Positions 42,188 through 51,989 of a stretch of DNA of 64,000 nt are shown here, piece after piece. Source of the DNA: Paenibacillus psychroresistens. GTDB taxonomy: Bacteria; Bacillota; Bacilli; Paenibacillales; NBRC-103111. The notes under the pieces were generated by a model that was not told the DNA's origin, ran no database searches, and worked only from the letters and a program-made list of their open reading frames with translations. The first letter of the stretch is position 1. Every line of letters begins with the position of its first letter. Location of the stretch: the NCBI RefSeq assembly GCF_009728935.1, contig NZ_CP034235.1:6213501-6277500 (forward strand), in the 5' to 3' direction. Both the position numbers and the translations under genes were made by a program.

Positions 42188-43087
42188 TTAGATAATGGAA
42201 CGTCCCAGGACTTTTTTGGAAAATAGATTAACTGAGAACAGCAGCAGCACACTGACCACCGTTTTAAAAATACCAACCGCAGTTGAAAACGAGAAGTCAA
42301 GCTGAACCAAGCCAAGTCGATAAGTATAAGTATCCAATACCTCAATCACATCGTGAATCAACGGATTATGAAAGACGTAATACTGTTCGAACCCAGTCGA
42401 AACGAGATTTCCAATTGTTAAGAGTAAAATAACGATAAATGTCGGCATAACTCCCGGTATGGTAATGTGCCATATTTGCTTGAGCCGTCCCGCTCCATCC
42501 ACCTGTGCAGCATGGTACAGCTCCTGATCCAGATTAGAGATAGCTGCAATATATATGATTGCCGTCCAGCCCATACTTTTCCATAAAGACGCAAAGGTTT
42601 GCAAAGCCCAGGTCCAATCAGGATCACCTAAGATATCAATCGGGCGGTTTGTGAAAAAAAGCTGGTTAATCAAGCCATCATCCACAGAAAGAAAGGTGAA
42701 AAACATCGAATAAACAATGATCCACGATACAAAGTAAGGGAAGGAAGAAATGGTTTGGATAAACCTTCGCAACCAGCCAATCTTCACCTCAACTATCATA
42801 ATGGCAAGGATGATCGGCAAAGGCGTTGTCAATAAATTCAGAAAGCTGAGTACAAGTGTATTGCGCATCACCATCAGAAACTGCGAATCTCCGGCAAACA
42901 GCTCGATAAAATATTTAAATCCAGCAAACTTCGATTCAAACAAGCTGACACCTGGAGAGTAATCAAAGAAGGCAATACTCCAGCCCCATAGTGGAACATA
43001 ACTAAAAATCAATACCAATACGAAGAAAGGTACCGTCATCAGCAGCAAAGAAATCACATTGGAAGATAGCCTCTTTTTCGTTTTCAA
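42188..43087 (-). CDS. Carbohydrate ABC transporter permease, LplB/MalF type
   Basis: 299 residues with six membrane helices. The EAA loop is YHAAQVDGAGRLKQIWHITIPG near 190-212, and the C-terminus VNLFSKKVLGRSII is typical of LplB proteins. It starts with TTG after an AAGGGTG site. It is the first gene of the permease unit and is preceded by a regulator-type element (43146-43188) that is repeated before the binding-protein gene. Confidence 0.9.
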   Translation of the reverse strand: MKTKKRLSSNVISLLLMTVPFFVLVLIFSYVPLWGWSIAFFDYSPGVSLFESKFAGFKYFIELFAGDSQFLMVMRNTLVLSFLNLLTTPLPIILAIMIVEVKIGWLRRFIQTISSFPYFVSWIIVYSMFFTFLSVDDGLINQLFFTNRPIDILGDPDWTWALQTFASLWKSMGWTAIIYIAAISNLDQELYHAAQVDGAGRLKQIWHITIPGVMPTFIVILLLTIGNLVSTGFEQYYVFHNPLIHDVIEVLDTYTYRLGLVQLDFSFSTAVGIFKTVVSVLLLFSVNLFSKKVLGRSII

Positions 43088-43119
43088 ATTTGTTTCACAC
43101 CCTTCAAGTCTATGTATTT

Positions 43120-43188
43120 ATCATAACGATTTCTGGGTGGTGGGGCATTCCATAAACTCTACAATGTCATTTGAAAAAATATAGACTC
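43120..43188 (-). promoter_or_regulatory. Regulon element A: 43-bp conserved operator plus -10 box before the permease genes
   Basis: Positions 43146-43188 match 35 of 43 bases, without gaps, with element B at 56070-56112. On the minus strand the block reads GAGTCTATATTTTTTC...TTTATGGAATG. Exactly 20 bp further is TATGAT (43120-43125), with no acceptable -35 box. The same 20-bp distance separates element B from its -10. This suits a promoter dependent on an activator, most simply the YesN-type regulator encoded next door. Confidence 0.65.
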
Positions 43189-44779
43189 ATTGCGGAGCAT
43201 CCTGAATCCCTTTGCGATAATCACCTGGATTAACTCCGATAATCGCTTTGAAGTTACGATAAAAGTGATCGACATATTTGTAGCCGATCTTTTCAGAAAT
43301 GTCCTTGATCGACAGTTTGTTTGCTTCCAGTAGCTTTGTCGCGTTATCGATTCTGATTTTGTTAATAAAATCGTTGAAATACTCGCCTGTTTCTTTTTTA
43401 AATAATTGACCCAGATAGCTTGCATTGACATAGAAAAGATTTGAAAGCTTGCGCAGATTGATTTCTTCCCAATAATGCTGGTGAATATATTCGACAATCT
43501 CTTGAATAATGGAATCTATTGAATTAGATTCCTTGGCCTTTATATAGCTGCTGACTTCCTTACAAATCTCTACAAGTAATTCCTTCATTGGTGCCAGATT
43601 GCTATGCAATAAAGTCTCTTCCATGTGGCTAAATTTATCGTTAAACAGCTCGCGCCAATCTCCCTTATATTCCATCATCAGCTGGGAGAGGCCGTAAATT
43701 GCAAACTTAATAATATCCTTGCGGATTTTTTTGGAAACCAAATGAATTTCTTTAAAAAGCAGGTCAATCTCAGCCCGAATTTGTTTAGTATTATCCGCCC
43801 TCACTGCCTTGAATAGCTCAGTATTATCCCATTTAAGATTCCAGATGTTCTGATTGTTAACATGGTTCTCAGCATCATAATAGAAAATCTTCGTCTTGAT
43901 GGACAGGAGACTTTCACCTATGGCAGCTTCAGCAGTTTTATAAGAAAATTTAATCTTGGCATATTGATGCACGATCACTCCGATACCAATCGTAATGCTC
44001 TCTTTAGCAAATACAGCCAGACAGTCCTTGATTTTAGTAGAGAGCGTAAGCAAGAATTCCTTGCTCAGCTTGCCATCCTTGGCGATCACGAGCACATTAT
44101 AACGATTTTCTTCATTCTCAAATACATAGCCACTGTCCGTTTCCTTTAAAATATCTTCAATGATGTTGCGAATCGCAAATTTTTTCAGCCGAATCTCTTT
44201 GCCTGACAGCTCAATCAGAGATTGTCCGTAATTGTCTATTTCAATGATAAGCATGCAATAATCCTTGGAGTGCAAATCTATGGCATACTCATTAGCTGTA
44301 TCGATAATATCTTCCTCAATCATCTCAGCCTTAACTAGCCTCACGAAAAAATAATCCTTGAGCATGGCAAGCTTCTGTTGAGTGCTCTTTTGCCTAATTA
44401 AATTTTCGAGAATTCTCTCTTTAATCTGACTTAGTACATGGCACAACTCCTGACTGTCAATTGGCTTGAGCAGGTAGTCATTGACACCGTATTTTAATGC
44501 TTCTTTTGCATAAGTAAAGTCATTATAGCCGCTAATGATCAAAATATTGATATCCGGATTAAGTGCTTTAAGCTTGCGAGTCAAATTGAGACCATCGATT
44601 TCTGGCATTTTAATATCGGTAATGATCAGGCTAGGCTGTTCACGCTCGTAAACCTCAAGCGCTTCAATGCCATCCTCCGCCTCGCCGACAATATAAAAGC
44701 CTTGCTCTTCCCAGTTGATGATGTTCTTCAATCCCTGTCTAATATCGTACTCGTCGTCGACTATAATGACTTTAAACAT
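43187..44779 (-). CDS. Response regulator with AraC-type DNA-binding domain (YesN-like)
   Basis: 530 residues from ATG 44779 (GGAGG 8 bases upstream; a longer start overlaps that site). The receiver domain has IIVDDEYDIRQGL at 4-16, the phospho-acceptor Asp in LIITDIKMPEIDGL, and the Lys in YLLKPID. The middle about 270 residues are the variable YesN linker. Two AraC helix-turn-helix motifs end the protein (LSIKDISEKIGY and YFNDFINKIRI regions). It pairs with the YesM-type kinase at 56126-57898 although 11 kb separates them. It should activate the locus; the paired 43-bp elements are candidate targets. Confidence 0.92.
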   Translation of the reverse strand: MFKVIIVDDEYDIRQGLKNIINWEEQGFYIVGEAEDGIEALEVYEREQPSLIITDIKMPEIDGLNLTRKLKALNPDINILIISGYNDFTYAKEALKYGVNDYLLKPIDSQELCHVLSQIKERILENLIRQKSTQQKLAMLKDYFFVRLVKAEMIEEDIIDTANEYAIDLHSKDYCMLIIEIDNYGQSLIELSGKEIRLKKFAIRNIIEDILKETDSGYVFENEENRYNVLVIAKDGKLSKEFLLTLSTKIKDCLAVFAKESITIGIGVIVHQYAKIKFSYKTAEAAIGESLLSIKTKIFYYDAENHVNNQNIWNLKWDNTELFKAVRADNTKQIRAEIDLLFKEIHLVSKKIRKDIIKFAIYGLSQLMMEYKGDWRELFNDKFSHMEETLLHSNLAPMKELLVEICKEVSSYIKAKESNSIDSIIQEIVEYIHQHYWEEINLRKLSNLFYVNASYLGQLFKKETGEYFNDFINKIRIDNATKLLEANKLSIKDISEKIGYKYVDHFYRNFKAIIGVNPGDYRKGIQDAPQ

Positions 44780-44812
44780 ATGCGTTGCCTCCATTATGAT
44801 AATCTTCTTGGT

Positions 44813-47800
44813 TTATTTGGCAGTATAAATGATCTCAGGGTTTAACAAGGTGCTGTCTGAGGTAATCGTACTATTTTTATTGAGAATAAAATAGATCGGA
44901 TCATTCACATTAACATCCAGTGTTAAATCGTAGGCGAACATGGCATCAGGCAGGTATGGCAATTTTTCTGCGCTTAGCGTTCGTGACCATTTCGTTGTAG
45001 CGCCTTGCTTAATCGTAACAACAACTCCGTCACCACCACTAGCACTTACTCCAGTATTGCCTTTCACCCTAATGGTCCCTTTAAAAGGAGCGACCCATTT
45101 TCTTACTGTATCATCTGTTGAACAAGGGTGCATATTCGTAACACTGATAATGCAAAAAGTAGAGTATTCCCAATCATTGTTAAGTGGAATCCATGGTAAA
45201 TCAGTATACGTCCCTGCATTCAGACGCTGGTACGACCAATTATGCATGCCTTGGACTGAGCTCCAATCCTCTGATGCCTTGTAACGTTCAAGATCGTATT
45301 CGATCTTGATTTTCCATGCAGTAGTATCGTTGGCAATCGTGCTGTTCTTGCTCAATCTGAAATAAATCGCATCACCTGCATGAACAGTCATGTAGTATGA
45401 GAAGGATTTGGTCGTTGTATCTGTTCCGCCGATTGCTAATCCCCAATATTCTACGGAATTAAGCACTGTTTTCGCAATGACTCCATCCCCGCCCGTTGTT
45501 GGTCTTTGAATCGTCCCATACACTTTAACTTTGCCATCATTCGGAGCAACCCACTTGCGGACTGCATCATAAGAGTTTTCTGGGTGCATATTGATCGTGT
45601 CGATTGCTAAAAAGGTTGATGCTAGCTCCCATATGCTTGAGGTTCCATTCCAGGTTAAATTCGTATAATTGCTGCCATCCCATTTCTGATAATACCAGCC
45701 ATTATTGCCTTGAGTTGAAGTTGTATCATCCACTGAATAGAATGGTTTAACATAAGCAATCGTTGGATCCCAAGTGGTATCATCGCTGGTCGCAGTGATG
45801 TTGCGATTGACGCGGAATTCAACTAAATCTCCAGCCTCTATATGAATCGTTAAGTCATGAGTGTAACCTGTAGTGTCACTAGCAGCTATCGTTTTATTCC
45901 AGATGCTTTGATTATTCAAGAAGATATCAACAATAACACCGTCTCCACCAGTGACTTTTTTCTTCGCAGTACCGGTAATTTTGATGCTGCCGCTTGCTTT
46001 GGCAACCCACGATCTTGATGCGTCTCGTGTGCTTGAAGGAATTGCATAATTGTTGAACAGACTTGCCGAGCCTTCAGACCATGAGGTACCACTATACGTC
46101 ATTTCACGGAATAGAGTGCCGTCCCATGAGCGGTTAAACCAGTTTGATGCGCCCATATCTGAGGTGTAATCAGTCGATGCTGTGAAGCTTGTTTTGCTGA
46201 TATACGATATCCACGGATCCCAGCTAAGGCCATCATAGCTATTAACACCATTTTTATTTTCACGGAAATAAAGCACGTCGCCAGCGGTCACATAAATCGT
46301 CAGGTCATGACGGTTTTTACTTTGATTCTGTGATTCAATATATTTATTCCAAATGATGTCATTATTTAAGCTAATATAAGCATACAAACCATCATCGTCA
46401 ATAACATTGTCCCAAATGTTTTCATAGCTGCTTTTGTTCGGCTCGCCCGTTACTTGGACCCAACCAGATGAAGGTGCAACCCATTTACGTACGGAATCCG
46501 AAGCGCTGCCAGGATGCTGGTAGCTTGCGCCAATGTAGTTATTGCTGTCTGATGCATGCTTCCATACTGAGTTTGTACTATCCCAACTTGGCAGGTTTGT
46601 ATAACTGGTGCCGCTTAAATACTGATAGTACCAATTATTCGTGCCTTGCGTTGCAGTGAATTGTGCTGAAGCTTTATTTCCTGCAGGCAATGTCTTGAAC
46701 ACGAAATCACCAGAGTTAGCACCATTATTCGCAATATCTTCTGCGCGTACACGGAAATGATAGGTCGTATTAGCAGACAGATTGCTTATGGTGTAGGAAT
46801 GATTTTTATCAAAATCAAGCGGTGCCACATAGCTCGTTCCATAGCTAGTTGTAGTTCCATAATCCGCTAAAGTTGAGGCACTTTCATCCGTACTCCATGA
46901 GAAACTGACTGTGGTATCTGTGAGGTTGGTAATTTTCATGTTTTTAATTGTTGGTGCAGTCGTATCTCCAGTTGATTTTTTAACCAGCTTCATACCCTTT
47001 GTTGTGAATGTTGGGAATGTAGTATAGGTTCCCCGTGCATCGGCATAAGTATGGTTCGTAGTGTCGACATAATCTACACGCACGCCGCCTTTCAAACAAG
47101 AATACTCAAGAAAGCTGATACTGGTATTGCCGGCAACCCAGCCATTTTGATCCAGAGTGTAACTGACCGAATTATAAGTAACCGTCCAATTGCTGCTGTC
47201 AAAATTCACATAAATATTCAGACCATTGCTGTAAACCATATGAATCTTCGCCTTTTTAAAATCATAGCCATCTTTAAGCGCCTGACTAACTGTGCGATAA
47301 GCTGTTCCATTCCAATATTCAATGGTGCTCACAGAAACTGAAGTGTCGAGATATTGCGCTTGCAAGGGTTGGATCATGTAATATTCTTTACCAATTAAAT
47401 CAGGTCTGCCGTAGCTCTGTGGATTCATCCAGCCCATATGATTAAAAGCGATCAGCATCGCGCGATATTTATCCCAATCTGCATTTGTAATCGTTGGACC
47501 TGGGAAAAAATTATTACCCATTCCCAAATTAGCCATTAATGGACGCAGCTGCTTCACTTCGTAATCCACAATGACATCAGCATTAGCTCCGCCTGTAATT
47601 TTACGTTCGATCCCATCTACATAACCTGCATAAGAGGAATCGAAGCGACCAGAACTGCCTGCGCCTTCACTTGTAAGCGGTCCTCCGTAAATGGTTTGAA
47701 CCGAATCGAATAACGTTTTGTTGCCAATAATAGCATCCTTCATTGTCTTCGAGTCTGGTGCGCTTGCATCAAGTGAAATCTGATTCAGATTGTCTGGAGG

Positions 47801-49198
47801 CCAAGCCCCATTCACGTCCAAATAAGCTGCATTCGGATCGTAATTTGTATTAATTTGTGTAGATTCAAGATCTGAATAGTACTTCATTTGCTCAGCACGA
47901 ATCGCATAGGACATTACACCTGTGTCGGCAAGATACCAGCCATTTCGATAGGTACCGCTTGCATCCTTAGCTACTTTGCCTTGTCCCGTCGCATTCCAAT
48001 AAGGATTCGTTGCATCCGGATACATATACCAGTAGTCTTCGTGAAGTGAAATTTTATAACCATAGGTACTTTTCACCTTTGAGACATACGAAGCGAACTC
48101 CGTGCTAGTGCCCAGCATCGGATTAGCTGGATAATGCGCTGGTAAATTCACATCATAAGAATACCTCTGCCATTGATGATCCTGAACTAATACCTTGCTC
48201 ATTTTCCAGTCATTAAACATTTTATCAACGATCTTGATCCTTGATGGCAAATCCATGCCAAACAAATTTCTGTTATCCGCACCAAACCCGTGACCCTCCT
48301 GCCAATAATCGAGGACAACCAAATCTGTCAAACTGTTGCGATAGGCTGAAGCGGTTTTACTAGTCTTATAAATTGTATCCATTACATCATTGCTCAAAGT
48401 AACATAAAAGGTTTCATTCAAGGCATTTACATTACCTGCAGTATTCTTGTCGTAAGTTGTATCTGTTGAGGCGAATACTGAACTCGAGCTGAAGGCTGAG
48501 CTTTGTAGGGTGAAGCCAGTACTGTTGGACTTGAACTTATCGAGAACATTACTATAAAAATAAGTGCTGTCCACCATAACATAAGGCTGATCATCAGCAT
48601 AAGCCATGCTTCTGATAGCGGCATTAGTTGTCGCGGAGCTGCGCTCCAGCTGCAAGCCTGCATAATTGTTATTGCCTGCGGTTGCAGCACTGTTGACATT
48701 AACTATTAAAGTTTTGCCTTGAATCTGGTAGGTGTACATTTTCGTTCTAGCAACTGATTGGTAGGTGTCTGTTACTGTGAAAGTTACAGTGTTGCTTGCT
48801 AAACCATGTGTATAGGAGACTGAGGCTGCTGCTGATAATGCACTCGGCGTCATTAAAGTGCCTGAGCTATTTCTGTAGCTCGGACCACCGGAATAAACCG
48901 GATATATCACTGAATTGCTATTTAGCTGGGCTTTAATATCGATCAGCCCTTTGGTCACATTGGTTTCATTTAACGAAATCATATACTTGATAGTATCCGT
49001 ACCATCTGTAAATTGCAGCACATATTGATTGTTCGGACTATCCCAAGAAACTGTATTCGTACCTGATGCTGCAGAACCAATTGGCTTCAAAGTATCACTC
49101 GCACCTACAGCCCAAGCACGATTATTTGACGGCGCAAGCAATACCAGCAAAACTGCCGCAATAACAAAACTACAATGAATCCATAATGTTCTTCTCAT
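44813..49198 (-). CDS. Large secreted putative glycoside hydrolase with fn3 and four tandem beta-sandwich repeats
   Basis: 1461 residues. The signal peptide is about 1-30 (cleavage near NRAWA). Residues about 35-700 form an N-terminal beta domain followed by what looks like a TIM-barrel enzyme, with VVLDYWQEGHGFGADNR, KVLVQDHQW, ISLHEDYWYMYP and AAYLDVNGAWP as strand-end motifs rich in Asp, Glu and Trp. An fn3 domain lies at about 745-835. Four repeats of about 150 residues fill 838-1461, each opening with a pattern like NNWYYQxxxGxxYTNLPW and containing VRKWVAP and GGDGV. They are probably carbohydrate-binding. I recognise no GH family. No SLH or sortase anchor is present. AGGAGG stands 9 bases before the ATG. 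Confidence 0.75.
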   Translation of the reverse strand: MRRTLWIHCSFVIAAVLLVLLAPSNNRAWAVGASDTLKPIGSAASGTNTVSWDSPNNQYVLQFTDGTDTIKYMISLNETNVTKGLIDIKAQLNSNSVIYPVYSGGPSYRNSSGTLMTPSALSAAASVSYTHGLASNTVTFTVTDTYQSVARTKMYTYQIQGKTLIVNVNSAATAGNNNYAGLQLERSSATTNAAIRSMAYADDQPYVMVDSTYFYSNVLDKFKSNSTGFTLQSSAFSSSSVFASTDTTYDKNTAGNVNALNETFYVTLSNDVMDTIYKTSKTASAYRNSLTDLVVLDYWQEGHGFGADNRNLFGMDLPSRIKIVDKMFNDWKMSKVLVQDHQWQRYSYDVNLPAHYPANPMLGTSTEFASYVSKVKSTYGYKISLHEDYWYMYPDATNPYWNATGQGKVAKDASGTYRNGWYLADTGVMSYAIRAEQMKYYSDLESTQINTNYDPNAAYLDVNGAWPPDNLNQISLDASAPDSKTMKDAIIGNKTLFDSVQTIYGGPLTSEGAGSSGRFDSSYAGYVDGIERKITGGANADVIVDYEVKQLRPLMANLGMGNNFFPGPTITNADWDKYRAMLIAFNHMGWMNPQSYGRPDLIGKEYYMIQPLQAQYLDTSVSVSTIEYWNGTAYRTVSQALKDGYDFKKAKIHMVYSNGLNIYVNFDSSNWTVTYNSVSYTLDQNGWVAGNTSISFLEYSCLKGGVRVDYVDTTNHTYADARGTYTTFPTFTTKGMKLVKKSTGDTTAPTIKNMKITNLTDTTVSFSWSTDESASTLADYGTTTSYGTSYVAPLDFDKNHSYTISNLSANTTYHFRVRAEDIANNGANSGDFVFKTLPAGNKASAQFTATQGTNNWYYQYLSGTSYTNLPSWDSTNSVWKHASDSNNYIGASYQHPGSASDSVRKWVAPSSGWVQVTGEPNKSSYENIWDNVIDDDGLYAYISLNNDIIWNKYIESQNQSKNRHDLTIYVTAGDVLYFRENKNGVNSYDGLSWDPWISYISKTSFTASTDYTSDMGASNWFNRSWDGTLFREMTYSGTSWSEGSASLFNNYAIPSSTRDASRSWVAKASGSIKITGTAKKKVTGGDGVIVDIFLNNQSIWNKTIAASDTTGYTHDLTIHIEAGDLVEFRVNRNITATSDDTTWDPTIAYVKPFYSVDDTTSTQGNNGWYYQKWDGSNYTNLTWNGTSSIWELASTFLAIDTINMHPENSYDAVRKWVAPNDGKVKVYGTIQRPTTGGDGVIAKTVLNSVEYWGLAIGGTDTTTKSFSYYMTVHAGDAIYFRLSKNSTIANDTTAWKIKIEYDLERYKASEDWSSVQGMHNWSYQRLNAGTYTDLPWIPLNNDWEYSTFCIISVTNMHPCSTDDTVRKWVAPFKGTIRVKGNTGVSASGGDGVVVTIKQGATTKWSRTLSAEKLPYLPDAMFAYDLTLDVNVNDPIYFILNKNSTITSDSTLLNPEIIYTAK

Positions 49199-49385
49199 AA
49201 ACTATAACCTCCTAGTTAATTTGGGATTATTGAATAAATATACATTTACTTGCATGATATAATTCTCATGATTACTCATTAATCAGAGTGTTCAAGTTAG
49301 GCCTATGTAAAGGGGATACAGGTCTGAAAGGAAAATTTCGCACCTGAAGTCCTGGAAATTATTGTGTCAATTTGTCCAATATGCG

Positions 49386-51989
49386 TTACTCATGCTCAAT
49401 TACTAAACTACTGTCTTTAGAAATAGTATCGGCTTGTGAGAATAGTAAGCTTATAGAGTTACGAATGAAGGGAATTGCTTCACCTTCTAGAGAAATCCCG
49501 GTAACTTCTACTCCTGCTAAGAAAGCGAGCTTCAGCTCTTTTAATGTCAGTTCACCATATAAGACGCTAAGCTCAACTCGCCCTGGCTGTATGCTGAAGA
49601 CGCCCCAAGCAGAATCGAGCGACCAGAAGCTTTGAAAGCTTCCTTGCTCATCTAGCTGCACCGGATTAAACCCAATCATCTGCAGTGGCAGGTTAAATTC
49701 AAACCCACTGAAGGCATTCAATAAAGCATAGCTTGCCATCGAGCGCGAGTAGTTGCTGCCGTGCTCTATCTCATTCCAAGGATTGCGTTTTTCGCCATCG
49801 TAGCGATCTCGAATAGCTTTAACGACTTCCACTCCTTGGTCAATAAAGCCTTCCTGAATCAAGTGAACGGCAAATTGATATTCGAAGCCGCTCATTGTTT
49901 CTTGAGCATAAGATAAAGGTATAGCCGGTTTTACAGCTCCCTCTGGCCAATCGCAAATCATCGTACCCGCTTCATCGTTAATACTGAAAATCCGCCAAGG
50001 GTTAAAAACCTCTCTCATACTCTTTTTAAAATTATGTTTATAGATCGATTGCAAGGCTTGTCTGGTTTGGTTGCGGTCAAAGATTTCACCGAGCCCACAC
50101 AAGTTAGCGTGCCATTGGGCTACTACCTGGTCAATGCCGCAGCCCTCACCAATCTGGTATTTAATTTCCTCTGCTTCGGAGTTCCAGTAGACGTCATCGG
50201 TGTTCTTGCCCATTAAGGATTCACCAGCTTGCAGGCGATCAAGCAAGGTTTTGTCCTTGAGATCAATCTTTTGATAATAGTAAGCGCCATTAAACAAATT
50301 TTCGTCTGTCCATTGTTTGCCGCGTTCGAATAATTGCCCATACTCCAAGGCTTTATCCGCTTCTCCCAAATGATCCGCCATTTCAGAAGCAGCCTTAAGC
50401 GCCGCAAGATAGAATCCATTTAGCCATGAATTTGCTCCAAACATTTCGACATCAAGGGTATGATGCTGCACCCCAGAGATAACACCGGTTTTATGTTCAT
50501 CCCAGTAATCTTCATTCTCAGGCGACCATGCAAACTCTAAAGATTTTTTCAATGGCTCCCAAATTGACTTCAACCATACTGTGTCACCAGATATTTTCCA
50601 GTCGCGATACGCTTTGATTACACCACCCATTTGTCCATCAACACACGCTCGAAAACTGAAACGCTCCCTACCAAGCGGCAATTGCAGGCGAAAAGCCATG
50701 CTCCCAGAATCCCGAAGATTATATTGGTAATCCAGATTTCGAATCGAACGTTCCAGCTTTGGAAACAAAAATGGCAGCGCATACGCATAATTCCAAACAT
50801 GAGAACAGGTCCCTTCACAGCTGCCCGTATCCGGGAAACAGCCCTCCCAGCCATAAAAAGAGCCATCCTCAAGACGAAGTGATGTTGGTGATTTAAGAAT
50901 AGAGATATTTGCCGAAATCGCTTCAATAGCAGCTTCGGGCAAAGTCGAATTAAATAATGCCTTTTTAAATGCCAGCGTTTCAGCGAAAAGCCGCTCCCAA
51001 TTATTTAAGCCATACCTAGCGCTCTCAGTAGAATCTGCAAACAAGGAAGCATAGTAGTTTTTCCAAATCTTTAGCGGCTCGGTAGGACTTTCAAGATTCC
51101 AATAATTATGACAATTCGGAAAATTCCACGCGATCATATACCGAGTTTTTCTACACTCACCTGCTGGTATAATAATGCTTACTGTCATTGAACAGACGTC
51201 ATCAGTAGCATCAGTACCCGCCACTGCATAATTGCGATTCCTCAATGGCTCAACTGCAGTAAACTCACGCCAAAATGTTTCGACATTATCTACTCCTCCA
51301 CCTCGATACCAATACTCCTGATAACTGACAGTCTCCCCATCTGTGGCTAAAGTAAGATCTCCATAACCGAATTCAGCTTCCGTATGTTTACTGGATGCAA
51401 GCTTAATCAGATGAGTAGAGTCTGTTTTTTGATAAGTATTTATGGTGGTTCCTTTAGTTAATGGATTATTAAGCGATAAACAAAACGTATAAGTCATTTC
51501 TTCAGCAGCTGTATTGGTGACCTCAAGCTCGAAAAATGCACCAGGAATCGAAGAGTCAGCGTCATTCAAAGGGATGAACGGGTTAAACGCTGTCAACGTA
51601 ATCTCACCTGGAAAATACTCGTCTGAATAAAGCACAGTCGCAATGGGAAACTCGCCAGTAAAGGTCAAATTTTTGAAGTGTGGGACCCCTGCCATCGTCG
51701 CTCTTGATGGACCAAAACCAAACAGATTAGTCTTCGGTCCCCGCATTCCGCCCATATACGGAGGACCAAGGTCGCCTGCAAGGATTCTTGCATCAACTAA
51801 TTTCCCATTCGCTTCTGCCTTGACAGCAAAATGTGTAAAGTCATTAGTCCCCCCTTTATTGGGTTTGTTATAAATCTCCCAATCAATTAGATCTCCATTG
51901 CCTGCAAGCCCGATACACCCAGTTCCTAAACCGCCAAGAGGGAACGAAATTTGCTTGGTTTTGACCCCTTTATATTCAAAGCTGCTCAT
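49386..51989 (-). CDS. Glycoside hydrolase family 116-like enzyme (GBA2 type)
   Basis: 867 residues without a signal peptide, so cytoplasmic. The N-terminal beta domain begins TKQISFPLGGLGTGCIGLAGNG, characteristic of GH116/DUF608. The alpha/alpha-barrel part carries TLDVEMFGANSWLNGFYLAALKAA and GCGIDQVVAQWHA, near which the family's catalytic Glu and Asp lie. Known members are beta-glucosidases, beta-xylosidases and N-acetylglucosaminidases. The ATG overlaps the GH36 stop by 4 bases, so the two enzymes are coupled and probably act in sequence on the imported sugar. Confidence 0.85.
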   Translation of the reverse strand: MSSFEYKGVKTKQISFPLGGLGTGCIGLAGNGDLIDWEIYNKPNKGGTNDFTHFAVKAEANGKLVDARILAGDLGPPYMGGMRGPKTNLFGFGPSRATMAGVPHFKNLTFTGEFPIATVLYSDEYFPGEITLTAFNPFIPLNDADSSIPGAFFELEVTNTAAEEMTYTFCLSLNNPLTKGTTINTYQKTDSTHLIKLASSKHTEAEFGYGDLTLATDGETVSYQEYWYRGGGVDNVETFWREFTAVEPLRNRNYAVAGTDATDDVCSMTVSIIIPAGECRKTRYMIAWNFPNCHNYWNLESPTEPLKIWKNYYASLFADSTESARYGLNNWERLFAETLAFKKALFNSTLPEAAIEAISANISILKSPTSLRLEDGSFYGWEGCFPDTGSCEGTCSHVWNYAYALPFLFPKLERSIRNLDYQYNLRDSGSMAFRLQLPLGRERFSFRACVDGQMGGVIKAYRDWKISGDTVWLKSIWEPLKKSLEFAWSPENEDYWDEHKTGVISGVQHHTLDVEMFGANSWLNGFYLAALKAASEMADHLGEADKALEYGQLFERGKQWTDENLFNGAYYYQKIDLKDKTLLDRLQAGESLMGKNTDDVYWNSEAEEIKYQIGEGCGIDQVVAQWHANLCGLGEIFDRNQTRQALQSIYKHNFKKSMREVFNPWRIFSINDEAGTMICDWPEGAVKPAIPLSYAQETMSGFEYQFAVHLIQEGFIDQGVEVVKAIRDRYDGEKRNPWNEIEHGSNYSRSMASYALLNAFSGFEFNLPLQMIGFNPVQLDEQGSFQSFWSLDSAWGVFSIQPGRVELSVLYGELTLKELKLAFLAGVEVTGISLEGEAIPFIRNSISLLFSQADTISKDSSLVIEHE

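Noticed and set aside
43159..43497. 112-codon minus-strand frame overlapping the regulator's 3' end
   Set aside because: Out-of-frame shadow of the AraC-type domain with no start signal of its own.
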